52,049 nucleotides of DNA, taken from NCBI GenBank assembly GCA_002410325.1, contig DHRK01000027.1, forward strand, positions 14,090 to 66,138, given 5' to 3'. A program made the translations under genes and the position numbers. The notes under the pieces were generated by a model, which was not told where the DNA came from, ran no database searches, and saw nothing but the letters and a program-made list of their open reading frames with translations. The stretch is from Syntrophomonas sp. UBA5314 (lineage in GTDB: Bacteria > Bacillota > Syntrophomonadia > Syntrophomonadales > Syntrophomonadaceae). This document shows, piece after piece, positions 34,320 to 42,931 of the stretch (the first letter of the stretch is position 1; each line of letters begins with the position of its first letter).

Positions 34320-36275
34320 ATGCGCTGGAGAAGACCAATACAGCGAATTGCCGTCTGGGGGATAATTGTCGCCTTAGTTGCTCCTCTTCTTCTGGCTTTC
34401 AGCTGGAGTTTGCCAGGACTTGATATACCTGAACCCTCAGTGATCTATGATGTCAATGGGCGTTCCATAAAAGGCCTTTCCGAAGAGAACCGTATTAATG
34501 TATATATCAATGAAATAGCTCCTAGTTTCCGGCAGGCCATTGTGGCGGTGGAAGACAAAAAATTTTATCGTCATCATGGTATAGACCTGGAAGGAATTAT
34601 GAGGGCGCTGGTGGCTAATATCAAGGCAGGCGCCATTGTTGAAGGCGGCAGCACTATTACCCAGCAGACCGCTAAAAAATTATTCTTGAATGACCAGCGA
34701 ACTTTCTCGCGCAAAATACAAGAACTTTACTATTCATTTTTACTGGAGCGCAAATTTAGTAAAGATGAAATTTTGGCCCTTTATTGCAATACCATATATT
34801 TTGGCCATGGCGCCTACGGGGTGGAGGTTGCAGCAAGAACCTTTTTCGGAAAAAGCGCTTCCGAGTTAACCCTGGCTGAATCAGCTCTTCTGGCTGGTCT
34901 GCCGCGCTGGCCCAACCACTATGATCCCTATCAGAACCCGCAGGCCGCCAAGGAAAGGCAGGCTGTGGTATTGCAAAGAATGCTCGATGAAGGGATGATA
35001 AGCCCGGCCCAAAAGCAAGAGGCTATTGATGCAAAACTTACTTACCGTCAAGCTTTATCCCGGAATGGTGACGCGCCTTATTTTATAGCCATGGTTCAAG
35101 AATACCTCAGCAAGAAATACGGCGAGCGTCAGGTATATCAGGGAGGTCTAAAAGTATATACGAGCCTGGACCTGGATATGCAAAGGGCAGCCGAACAGGC
35201 TTGTGCGGCCGGAATGAAATCCAAGGACCAGGAGATGCAGGTCGCACTGGTGGCTTTGGATACTGAAACCGGGCAGATTCGTGCTATGCTGGGTGGTCGA
35301 GATTATAGCAGTTCCAATTACAACCGGGTTTATGCCCGGCGTCAACCGGGCTCGACCTTTAAACCCTTTATGTATTCCCTGGCCATCGATTCCGGTTTTA
35401 CTCCAGCCAGTATGTTAATGTGTGAAGAAACCGAATACGAAATACCCGGTTCACCGCCTTACCGGCCTTCAGATTACGGCGACGATCCTTATCACTGGCG
35501 CCCTTTTACCCTAAAAGAGGCCTTGATGATCTCTGACAACACCATAGCGGTGCAGTTGAACTATCGTTTGGGACCGCAGCAGGTCGCCAGGAGAGCAGAG
35601 CAGTTTGGATTTGAGCATATTGAGCCGGTTTTGTCCCTGCCCCTTGGTGCAAGCGAGGTCAGCCCTATGGAATTATGCGCTGCCTACTGCGTTTTTGCCA
35701 ATCAGGGTTATTACAGTGCGCCCTATTATATCATTAAAGTTGTGGATAGAAATGGCCGGGTACTGGAAGAAAATAAAGTGAACCGGAGGAGGGCAATTGA
35801 GCCGGATAATGCTTATATTATCACTGATATGCTCAAAGGGGTTATGCAGCCGGGAGGAACAGGGGCCGCCCTGGCTGTGCCAGGCTTGACTACAGCAGGA
35901 AAAACCGGAACCACCGATGAACGAAAAGACGCCTGGTTTGTGGGGTTTACAGCCAAAACCTGCTGCGCGGTATGGGTCGGCTATGATAAAGACCGGAACG
36001 TTAACTTAACCGGCAGTGCAGTTGCAGGCCCTATATGGAAGGGATTTATGCAGGGCGCGATCGGCAAGGTTTCCTCCGGTAATTTTATACGACCCTCCAA
36101 TGTAGTTGAGCTAAACATCGATCTGGATACGGGTTTAGTGGCCACTGAATCCTGTCCCAGAACTGCGGTTATGGCGTTTCGTGTTGGAAGCGAACCTAAA
36201 GATGTTTGTTATTTTCACGGATTGGTTAATTATTTTTGGAGGTGGGATCTGCTTCCATATATTCAATCTAGCTAG
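34320..36275 (+). CDS. class A penicillin-binding protein (PBP1A-type)
   Basis: This is a bifunctional peptidoglycan synthase of 651 residues. After one N-terminal membrane anchor (about 8-28), the glycosyltransferase 51 domain (50-235) shows EDKKFYRHHGID with catalytic Glu and GGSTITQQTAKKLF. The transpeptidase domain has Ser345-x-x-Lys (STFKPF), SDN and Lys528-Thr-Gly (KTGTTDERKDAWF). No C-terminal PASTA or Fn3 domains are present. GGAGG lies 12 bases before the ATG. Confidence 0.96.
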   Translation: MRWRRPIQRIAVWGIIVALVAPLLLAFSWSLPGLDIPEPSVIYDVNGRSIKGLSEENRINVYINEIAPSFRQAIVAVEDKKFYRHHGIDLEGIMRALVANIKAGAIVEGGSTITQQTAKKLFLNDQRTFSRKIQELYYSFLLERKFSKDEILALYCNTIYFGHGAYGVEVAARTFFGKSASELTLAESALLAGLPRWPNHYDPYQNPQAAKERQAVVLQRMLDEGMISPAQKQEAIDAKLTYRQALSRNGDAPYFIAMVQEYLSKKYGERQVYQGGLKVYTSLDLDMQRAAEQACAAGMKSKDQEMQVALVALDTETGQIRAMLGGRDYSSSNYNRVYARRQPGSTFKPFMYSLAIDSGFTPASMLMCEETEYEIPGSPPYRPSDYGDDPYHWRPFTLKEALMISDNTIAVQLNYRLGPQQVARRAEQFGFEHIEPVLSLPLGASEVSPMELCAAYCVFANQGYYSAPYYIIKVVDRNGRVLEENKVNRRRAIEPDNAYIITDMLKGVMQPGGTGAALAVPGLTTAGKTGTTDERKDAWFVGFTAKTCCAVWVGYDKDRNVNLTGSAVAGPIWKGFMQGAIGKVSSGNFIRPSNVVELNIDLDTGLVATESCPRTAVMAFRVGSEPKDVCYFHGLVNYFWRWDLLPYIQSS

Positions 36276-36313
36276 AAAATTATAAATACTTAGTCATATT
36301 TAAGGAATGATAG

Positions 36314-36342
36314 GATTGTATGCAATCGCATTTTGATATAAT
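36314..36342 (+). promoter_or_regulatory. promoter of the first pseudo-receiver LuxR gene
   Basis: A perfect TATAAT at 36337-36342 follows a weak -35 overlapping the inverted repeat GATTG-TATG-CAATC (36314-36327), which could be an operator. The 12-base TATAATATGTAA recurs exactly at the promoter of the paralogous regulator (44473-44484). Confidence 0.6.
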
Positions 36343-36406
36343 ATGTAAATACGTGGATAGTAAATAAGATCATACCAAATATTTATCGGCAGGATTGAGG
36401 CGCAAT

Positions 36407-37051
36407 ATGAGTCAATTCAGGGTTTTGCTATGCAGTAGTATTCCTTTGTATTTTAACAGCCTGGCTGTGGCTTTTAATGAAAAAAGCATCTTTCGTGTGA
36501 TAGAGAATATTGAGTATGATCAGTTGATTGATGCTTGTGTTCGCATTCAACCGGATGTGGTCGTGATCAAGATTAATGATCAAGAATCCCTGACACTATT
36601 GACCGACCTTAAAAGCAATTGCCCCATGCTTATGCAGGTAGCCATCTTAGATGATCCCAGCCGTTTCAATATAATGGATTTTATCAATTGCGGAGTGCAC
36701 GGGTGTCTTCCCATGCGGTTGTTGCCCAGGCAAATAGTCAATGCGGTGGAACTCATAGTGGTGTGCGGTTTACTGTGTCTACCCAGGGTGAATCCCCGCA
36801 GCATTATTAACTATGGCGGAATCGGGGTGTTGAATAAAAACCTGGAAACTGTAGGCACCCTGACTACCCGGGAACGAGAAATCCTGGACTTAATGTGCCA
36901 TAGTTTTTCCAACCAGGAAATCGCCGAGTCGCTTTGTATATCTGAATCAACCGTAAAAACCCATCTTCGTAATGTATTTCGCAAACTGCAGGTTCGCAAC
37001 CGGTCTGAGGCAATTTCAGTATTGTATAGAGCAGACACCGGGCCGGTATGA
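36407..37051 (+). CDS. orphan LuxR-type regulator with degenerate receiver (module 1)
   Basis: A 214-residue protein with the layout of a NarL/FixJ response regulator. The C-terminal LuxR HTH is canonical (LTTREREILDLM, NQEIAESLCISESTVKTHLRN). In the receiver-like domain the acidic pair near the N-terminus is replaced by Cys-Ser-Ser (residues 9-11) and the phosphoacceptor Asp by Lys55 (QPDVVVIK). It therefore cannot be phosphorylated in the usual way. ATG 36407 follows GAGG; an upstream TTG is less likely. It is closely similar, residue for residue, to the protein at 44671. It probably regulates the export genes downstream. Confidence 0.92.
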   Translation: MSQFRVLLCSSIPLYFNSLAVAFNEKSIFRVIENIEYDQLIDACVRIQPDVVVIKINDQESLTLLTDLKSNCPMLMQVAILDDPSRFNIMDFINCGVHGCLPMRLLPRQIVNAVELIVVCGLLCLPRVNPRSIINYGGIGVLNKNLETVGTLTTREREILDLMCHSFSNQEIAESLCISESTVKTHLRNVFRKLQVRNRSEAISVLYRADTGPV

Positions 37052-37080
37052 TCTCAATTGAATACGAAAAGCATTGATTG

Positions 37081-37108
37081 ACTCCCGCCATCTGGCCGGG
37101 AGTTTTTT
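37081..37108 (+). terminator. terminator of the first LuxR gene
   Basis: ACTCCCG (37081-37087) pairs with CGGGAGT (37097-37103), with further inner CCA/TGG pairing, followed by a T-run. Confidence 0.85.
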
Positions 37109-37711
37109 CGTTAGGGCGTTTTTATCGTTCCTGCCCCAATCCGGCCGAGAAACCCAGCTTGTCGATATTATTCATTACCAAGCAGTTCGAAATCTCTTTC
37201 TCAAGCTTGCACTGCGACTATAGGCGGTGTTTTTTCCCTGACCTTTTTGCAACAATTTATTGTCTTTGAAAGGCTAATAAGACTCATAAATTAGGTAAAT
37301 TAAAGGATTTAAGGCGTTTTGAACAAAAAGGAATGAGTCCTAGGACTAGATGATTACTTATTGTACTCCCCGATCGGAAGGCTTATACGCTGGAAAATAG
37401 CAGTAAAATAGGTAATTGCAGCGCATAGTTACCATTGAAAGTAATTGAGACGAGTAGTAACTCCGGGGAGAGCGGGCAGATATGAAGTGGATCCGTATTT
37501 ATTGGGAAATAGCTGCACCCAAAACCTGTAAAAGTATTAAATTGGAAGTCTTAGAAATTGATAAAAGATTCCCTCTCAGGGTGAATGGCAGGTTAGATTA
37601 AAAAGCCGTATGGTAATGATATCCATAAAACCAATACATTTAGCTCAATTAATGATAGATGCCAATCCGGCCCTGATAGAGAGTCCAAATGAAAGGAGAC
37701 ATACGCAACAA
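37109..37711 (+). promoter_or_regulatory. 600-base control region of module 1 with structured elements
   Basis: There is no convincing gene here. Visible elements: the 12-bp palindrome AGTCCTAGGACT (37336-37347), downstream of a TTGAAC (37319); a 7-bp outer stem, CTCCCCG (37366-37372) with CGGGGAG (37464-37470), enclosing about 90 bases; an inner hairpin GGTAA...TTACC starting at 37411; and the 15-mer AAAAGTATTAAATTG (37530-37544). The 10-bp core GTCCTAGGAC, the 9-mer GGTAATTGC and the 15-mer recur in the same order in the control region at 45378-46073. A 39-codon open frame (37482-37601) exists but is doubtful. The SD GAAAGGAG at 37691-37698 belongs to the next gene. Confidence 0.6.
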
Positions 37712-38416
37712 GTGTCAAATTTCACAAGTTCGATCAAGAAGCTTAAGAAACAGAATAAAAACAACCTGTTGATGCTCGCCCTGGCTCTGACGGTGGGGAT
37801 GGCCTTGATCGGGCCGGTCAAAGCCGCTTTATGGGACGGTGATCTGTCTCTCGCCACCAGGATCGAAACCGGACATATGAGCGAGAGCGGAGACGTGGTT
37901 TTTTCAAGCGTGGTACAGCCGGGAAACACTTTGGGACAGGGATGGGTTTCGTTTTCATCTGCCGTAGAACCCTTAGATGGCCTGACCAATCACAAAATAA
38001 GTCTCGATATAAAAGGGATAGAAAACTCCGGCAGCTTTGTTATCGAGTCCGAGCTCCTCAACCAGAACTCAAGCATTCCGGTCTGCTTTATCACCGGGAA
38101 ACCCGAGTTGATCGAATACGGCACGCCCGGCATTCTGGAGGCCGGGTATCAATTGAGCAGTCCCCAGGCCATGCCGGGCGGGGGAGGATTGGATAAAGGC
38201 GAGAAAGTTGAGGGGCAGATAAGGATCAATATATTGAATGCCGACCTGCCCGGAATCTACTGGTTCAAAATCACCCTTCCCTGTGTTCAGTACAGCGCAC
38301 CTGACAAATACCCGGTTCCTCCGGGTTTATGGAGCGACACCCTGGAGATCCACGGGTCGGTACAGATTATTCCTCAAGTTAAAACCGAGGAAGGGGGTAA
38401 GGCAAAAAATATTTAG
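37712..38416 (+). CDS. exported TasA/camelysin-like protein with SipW-type signal (module 1)
   Basis: This is a 234-residue protein. A basic N-terminus (KKLKKQNKNN) and hydrophobic stretch end at VKAALWDGDLSLATRIETGH. That matches the layout of SipW-dependent substrates: Ala cleavage region, aromatic residue and acidic residue, then a threonine/glycine-rich first strand. The rest looks like a beta-sandwich with no anchor. The C-terminal LEIHGSVQIIP resembles LQLQGSVVVP in the module 2 protein at 48573, so the two are likely homologues. I prefer GTG 37712, although it is 13 bases after GAAAGGAG. A start at 37610 would give an unlikely 34-residue extension without a ribosome site. Confidence 0.75.
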   Translation: MSNFTSSIKKLKKQNKNNLLMLALALTVGMALIGPVKAALWDGDLSLATRIETGHMSESGDVVFSSVVQPGNTLGQGWVSFSSAVEPLDGLTNHKISLDIKGIENSGSFVIESELLNQNSSIPVCFITGKPELIEYGTPGILEAGYQLSSPQAMPGGGGLDKGEKVEGQIRINILNADLPGIYWFKITLPCVQYSAPDKYPVPPGLWSDTLEIHGSVQIIPQVKTEEGGKAKNI

Positions 38417-38479
38417 AGTCGGGCGGAGTTCCAACGAACAACTCCGATGATTTTAATTTTTAAAAGGAGGAAGAGACGC

Positions 38480-39298
38480 ATGAAAAGAATGAAAGTTTTG
38501 GCAATTGTGATGATTTTTGCTTTTGCCGCCCTGGGAGGAGCCTACGCGGCTCTGTGGAAAGACACCGTAGTCCTGAAGACAACCGTGAACACCGGTAAAG
38601 TAGCTCTCAAATGGATGAATCCCGATGTGGGGGACGACTATCACGCCGGCTCTCCATATGACCTAAAGGATGGCGAGGACAGCGTAGCCAGAACACTTGC
38701 TGATGGCAGCGGCAATCCCAACATTGGCGATGACCCTCAGGCCCCCGGGATCAGGAGGGACGTGGCCCATATTTCCCTGGTGGACGGCGGGCTGAGCACT
38801 GATGGAAAGACCTTGACGGTCCGGATCGACAACGCCTATCCTGACTACCAGGGCGAAATCGAAGCGGAAATCCTTAATGCCGGTACTATTCCGGTGGTCA
38901 TCAACAACATCGTAGCTACTGATGAAAACGGCGGAGCCCTGCCCAATTGGCTCAGTTACGTAATTCGTGTAGTGCCTAATGATATCACCTATTCCATGAT
39001 GGAAAATGTTCTGCCGGAAAACCCCCCACTGCTGGGAACTCTTCTGGAAGCCTCCAATGCTGATGGCAGCAAACATAGTACTATAGATCCTGATGCCAAT
39101 TGGGAACCTGCCGAGAATAAAGTGAAGGTGAGAATCAGCATTCATATTGCCGGAGCAACTGGTATTGATGTACCACAGCTGGCCACTCAGACCTTGAAAA
39201 TCAGCATCGACGGCACCCAGTGGAACGGTGTTAACCGGGATAACAATCCTCCGACCACCCTGAATCTGCCCAATAATATCGTAAACAGATTCGACTAA
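38480..39298 (+). CDS. exported SipW-type substrate, matrix-like protein (module 1)
   Basis: A 272-residue protein whose N-terminus is a short SipW-type signal peptide (MKRMKVLAIVMIFAFAALGG, then AYAALWKDTVVLKTTVNTGKV). The mature part carries the pattern NAYPDYQGEIEAEILNAGTIPVVI, which recurs as NGYPGYQEYVEGRIFNISKVPVRI in the LPxTG protein at 41931. Both therefore share a beta-sandwich domain of the TasA/camelysin kind. ATG 38480 is nine bases after AAAAGGAGG; a frame extended upstream overlaps the SD. It is followed directly by a strong terminator, which suggests that it is made in excess over the peptidase. Confidence 0.82.
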   Translation: MKRMKVLAIVMIFAFAALGGAYAALWKDTVVLKTTVNTGKVALKWMNPDVGDDYHAGSPYDLKDGEDSVARTLADGSGNPNIGDDPQAPGIRRDVAHISLVDGGLSTDGKTLTVRIDNAYPDYQGEIEAEILNAGTIPVVINNIVATDENGGALPNWLSYVIRVVPNDITYSMMENVLPENPPLLGTLLEASNADGSKHSTIDPDANWEPAENKVKVRISIHIAGATGIDVPQLATQTLKISIDGTQWNGVNRDNNPPTTLNLPNNIVNRFD

Positions 39299-39327
39299 GG
39301 TTTTGCTGGGCATTTATTTACATTCCC

Positions 39328-39366
39328 ACCGGGGAGGGGCCGCTCGCTCCTCCCCCGGTTTGTTTT
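39328..39366 (+). terminator. terminator between substrate gene and signal peptidase (module 1)
   Basis: A GC-rich stem from ACCGGGG (39328-39334) to CCCCGGT (39353-39359), extended inward with one bulge, followed by TTGTTTT. It lies 30 bases after the substrate stop and about 110 before the peptidase start. Confidence 0.8.
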
Positions 39367-39471
39367 ATCGAATATAGCAGGATATATATCATAGGGATGG
39401 AACTTATATAACGGGCATGCTTGCTCAGTAACTATTTTAGGTGAACCAGAACGGAAATTGGAGGGTTGGCT

Positions 39472-40644
39472 ATTAAACCGGGCAACACCCTGCTGGTGAA
39501 GAGGAAATCCTTTCGCTACACGCTTATCTTACTCTTACTTTTACTGGCGGCTTACGCGGTCAGCAACCAGTTGCTTGATTTTAAAATGCCCCTGTTTGCT
39601 GAATCCTATGTTTTGCCAACCCTTATCTGGGGAGTAATAATTGCCGCGGTTGCTTGGCTACCGGATGTCCAGCCTCAGGGGAAGCTGCGTTTGCGGCGTA
39701 TGCTGCGCCGCTTGGCCCTGATGTGCGTGTTTATTGCCCTCCTGGGCATGATGCTACACATAGCTATGGGCGAGTTCGGCAAAAACCCCTATGACCGGAG
39801 TGCCCGGGGTATATTGATAAACCTGGTAAGTTGCGGGGCCGCCGTCCTGGGAATGGAGATGGGGCGCGCTTGGCTGCTCAATCGGCACTTTGGCAGGCAC
39901 CCCTTTATCGGTATGAGCCTGGTCTCCATGATTTTCGCGGTTTTTTCCTTTCCACTCAGTAGATTTGCCAGTCTGGGTACCGGAAAGGCCCTGATCGAGT
40001 TCCTGGGCCAGGAATTCTTACCGGCGGTGGGCCAGAGCTTTCTGGCCAGCTATTTGGCCTGGCTGGGGGGAGCCGCCCCGGCCGCCATATACAGGGGGGG
40101 CTTAAGCGCTCTGGAGCACTTTTCTCCGATTATCCCCGACACCGGATGGGTAAGCCAGACCCTGTTTGGCGTCCTGGCACCGGTTTTGGGATTGATCATG
40201 GTGCGCCTGATCTACGGCGAAGAGGCGCGTACTATACGATCTGCCAGCCGGGAAGACAGCCACCTGGCCTGGACCCTGACCAGCCTGGCGGCTATTATCA
40301 TCGTCTGGTTCTCCATGGGGGTTTTTAGCTACAAGCCCAAGGTTATCGTGACCGGCAGCATGCAGCCGCTGATTTCCCCCGGAGATATCGTTATTGTTCA
40401 TAAAATAGAGGGCCGGCAGGCTAAGACCGGTGATATTGTCATGTTCCCCCATAACGATATGAAGGTAACCCACCGGATCGTGGCGGTTAATAATGAGGAA
40501 GGCCAGACGACCTTTACCACCAAGGGAGACGCCAATCCCAGTCCTGACTCCGAAACGGTGCTGGCCGATAACGTTCAAGGCAAAGTCGTTCAGGTAATTC
40601 CTAAACTGGGAAAAATAACCATGCTGTTGCGGGGGGATATATAA
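39472..40644 (+). CDS. SipW/archaeal-type signal peptidase with polytopic N-terminal domain (module 1)
   Basis: A 390-residue membrane peptidase. The last 110 residues are an S26B (ER/archaeal/SipW) catalytic domain: nucleophile Ser296 in TGSMQPLISPGD, base His334 in DMKVTHRIV (His instead of the Lys of ordinary bacterial enzymes), and the TKGDANPSPD box. Residues 1-285 contain about seven membrane segments not found in Bacillus SipW. GGAGGG (39460-39465) is six bases before ATT 39472. The TTG at 39466 touches the SD. Starting at ATT also aligns the N-terminus (RKS...RYT) with the module 2 enzyme, so an AUU start is inferred. Likely substrates are the SipW-type proteins beside it. Confidence 0.92.
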   Translation: MKPGNTLLVKRKSFRYTLILLLLLLAAYAVSNQLLDFKMPLFAESYVLPTLIWGVIIAAVAWLPDVQPQGKLRLRRMLRRLALMCVFIALLGMMLHIAMGEFGKNPYDRSARGILINLVSCGAAVLGMEMGRAWLLNRHFGRHPFIGMSLVSMIFAVFSFPLSRFASLGTGKALIEFLGQEFLPAVGQSFLASYLAWLGGAAPAAIYRGGLSALEHFSPIIPDTGWVSQTLFGVLAPVLGLIMVRLIYGEEARTIRSASREDSHLAWTLTSLAAIIIVWFSMGVFSYKPKVIVTGSMQPLISPGDIVIVHKIEGRQAKTGDIVMFPHNDMKVTHRIVAVNNEEGQTTFTTKGDANPSPDSETVLADNVQGKVVQVIPKLGKITMLLRGDI

Positions 40645-40701
40645 AGCTATCCTCAGCGTAAAACCATTTGGCCAGGGCAGTCCAGGAAAAGGGGAGAAGG
40701 A

Positions 40702-41823
40702 ATGAAGAAAGAACTAAAAACGCACATCCGAAAGCGAATTATAGCCGGGTTGTCGGTTCTTTTTCTAGCATTGCTGGGAATGGCGGGGTGGAATTTTCTT
40801 CAACCCCGGCAGGCTGAGAAAGATGTGCCCCTCTACCAATACACTCAGCAGGCTCAAGTAAATTACCAGGTTCACTTTCTCCCCAACAACTTCTTTCCGG
40901 AAAAAAGCGCCGGTCCTGGGCGGGCTTATATAACTTCCCTGACCGATTTTATCGAAACCCGGTTGGACTACCAGATAAGCGGTGAACGGCCGGCTGATGT
41001 TAAAGGAGAAGTCGAGGTGGCGGCGGTTCTTACCGGATATATTTACCGGGATAAAGCGGGCAGTCAGTCAGGTGAAAAGGAGAAAATTGTGGTTTGGTCA
41101 AAGACCACTCCTCTTTTGGAGACCACCCCCTATAACGGCAATAGCGTTAAAACCGAATTGACCAAAGTGGTTCGGGTCGATCTAAACCAGTATAAAAAAT
41201 TTGCCGATCAGGTAAATGCTGAATTCAAGAGCCCGGCGGAACTGGTGGAACTGGTTTTAATTTACGGTGTTTCGGCCCATATCTCTACTGACCAGGGGAA
41301 ATCGGACAGCAAGGTAAGCCCCCAGTTGGTCATCCCTATCAAGGGCAATACTTTTATTGTGGGGGGGGCTTTGGCAGATAAGAAAGACAATGCAATCACG
41401 CAAAAAAAGATGGTGGAAGTGCCTGGAGCCCAAACCGGCCGTATGGTATACGGAGGATTGGCCCTTGTGGCTGGCCTGCTGCTTCTGGCAACGATATTCG
41501 GGACCGATGTAGAGCTTGAGGATCCACTGGAGAAAGAATTGCGACGGATTATTAATAAATTTGGTGAACGGATTGTGGAAGTAGGTGGAGCGGCCCCGCG
41601 GGTTGCTCATGAAAACCGCGTAGAATTAAATTCCTTTGATGATCTGGTGAAGGTTGCCAGCGAAGTGGCCAGGCCCATTCTTTTTGAAGATACTGGGAAG
41701 GCTGTATACAAATTCTATGTAATAAACGAACCGTATCTCTTTTCTTATGCGCTGGATGCTTTTTCGGTCGCTGAATGGGACAGCTCCAACACTTCGCTGG
41801 ATGTTGAAAAAGAGTCTTTATAA
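40702..41823 (+). CDS. DUF5305-like bitopic membrane protein (module 1)
   Basis: A 373-residue protein with an N-terminal membrane anchor (12-30) and a large extracellular beta-rich domain (about 35-245: YQYTQQAQVNYQVHFLPN, then KSAGPGRAYITSLTDFIE, and VVWSKTTPLL). A second membrane helix (246-268) leads to a cytoplasmic domain (SFDDLVKVASEVARPILFE). This matches what I remember of the DUF5305 family, common in archaea, where it lies next to signal peptidases. It is 57 bases after the peptidase gene. The function is unknown; it may be a chaperone, assembly platform or peptidase partner. A close homologue with the same neighbour is at 50901. Confidence 0.8.
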   Translation: MKKELKTHIRKRIIAGLSVLFLALLGMAGWNFLQPRQAEKDVPLYQYTQQAQVNYQVHFLPNNFFPEKSAGPGRAYITSLTDFIETRLDYQISGERPADVKGEVEVAAVLTGYIYRDKAGSQSGEKEKIVVWSKTTPLLETTPYNGNSVKTELTKVVRVDLNQYKKFADQVNAEFKSPAELVELVLIYGVSAHISTDQGKSDSKVSPQLVIPIKGNTFIVGGALADKKDNAITQKKMVEVPGAQTGRMVYGGLALVAGLLLLATIFGTDVELEDPLEKELRRIINKFGERIVEVGGAAPRVAHENRVELNSFDDLVKVASEVARPILFEDTGKAVYKFYVINEPYLFSYALDAFSVAEWDSSNTSLDVEKESL

Positions 41824-41930
41824 TTCCCGGGGCAATCAACCCGGCTAAACCGGTTTTCATTATTGTTGTTTAGATGAAGGTGCACATGACCTTGCTCTGA
41901 TAACAAGTAGCTAAAGAGGATGTGATAAAA

Positions 41931-42719
41931 ATGATGAGAGTCCTAAGCAGCCTGCTGCTGGCAGCGATCATAGCGTTGTCCCGGCCGGGCGTTGCTTTGG
42001 CCGAAGAGCTGATCAACTGGGACAGCAATAATCCTCTGGTGTCCAGCGATCCGGCCGGGCACAAGGATGGAATGGATTTGGGAAACCCCAATAATTTGGA
42101 GGGAAAACTTGATGTAGGCATGATGGAATGTGAACTGGCTGCTGACAAAACATTGAATATTGTCATCACCAATGGCTATCCCGGTTATCAGGAATATGTT
42201 GAAGGTCGCATTTTCAATATATCAAAGGTTCCGGTAAGGATATCCGATCCCCAGGTGCTCAATGACGACCTCAAAGGAGTGATCCTGGTAAAACTGATTG
42301 ACCAACAAACCGGGAACGATCTCAAAGGGCAGGTTATTCCGGTCAATAGCGGAGTGTCGGTGCGCCTTATCTGCCGAATCCTGGACACTGCAGAACAGAG
42401 CAGTAAATATACTTTTTCCGTGGCCATTTATGCCCAGCAAGAGACTACAGGCGTTGGTGATGGCGGCGATCCGGGCGGCAATAGCGCCGGGCTACAGGAA
42501 GAATCGGTTTTGGTGCCGGGCCAACCGGGGGTCAGGAATCCGGCTATTGACACGGTTGAAACTCCGGAAGGCATTGCCCCACCCCTGGAAGTCGTTGAGC
42601 TTCCCCTTATACCAGCCGAGCTGCCTTACACAGGCGGAAATATTGCATTGTTTACCGGAACCGGACTTGCTCTGGGAGGAATCGGGATTATCTTGAGACG
42701 GAGAAATGATCAGGATTGA
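41931..42719 (+). CDS. LPxTG-anchored TasA/camelysin-like surface protein
   Basis: A 262-residue protein: a signal peptide (about 1-24, ending VALAEE), a beta-rich domain with NGYPGYQEYVEG and VPVRISDPQVLN shared with the protein at 38480, a Gly/Pro-rich linker (about 170-230), and a sortase signal. That signal is L231-P-Y-T-G, a hydrophobic helix, and a basic RRRNDQ tail. It should be covalently attached to peptidoglycan. No sortase gene is in the window. The start is ATG 41931 or 41934, 11 bases after GAGG. It may be the wall base of a fibre formed by the neighbouring substrates. Confidence 0.85.
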   Translation: MMRVLSSLLLAAIIALSRPGVALAEELINWDSNNPLVSSDPAGHKDGMDLGNPNNLEGKLDVGMMECELAADKTLNIVITNGYPGYQEYVEGRIFNISKVPVRISDPQVLNDDLKGVILVKLIDQQTGNDLKGQVIPVNSGVSVRLICRILDTAEQSSKYTFSVAIYAQQETTGVGDGGDPGGNSAGLQEESVLVPGQPGVRNPAIDTVETPEGIAPPLEVVELPLIPAELPYTGGNIALFTGTGLALGGIGIILRRRNDQD

Positions 42720-42931
42720 ATGTAAAAATTCAGAATAAAATTATATATATTGGGCTACCGGTATTTTAATAGCTAGTTAGTTCTTAAATAATGCGCATGG
42801 TTCAGAACTACACTGGTATGTACAATCAGGTTTGTTCTTGGTAATATCGCCTGCCTGGTACCTGCCCGTAAAATCAATATTAACTTATCTTACTGAATTG
42901 CAGCTCCCAGGGGCGAATTGAGGTGTCCTTA
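42720..42931 (+). other. AT-rich gap before the metallopeptidase gene
   Basis: No gene seen. A 7-base inverted repeat, TAGTTCT near 42778 and AGAACTA near 42804, is the only notable structure. There is no T-run after it and no clear promoter. Confidence 0.4.

Noticed and set aside
37610..37711. ATG 37610 as start of the first exported protein
   Set aside because: It would place 34 extra residues before the signal peptide and lacks a ribosome site; GTG 37712 after GAAAGGAG is better, though its spacing is long.
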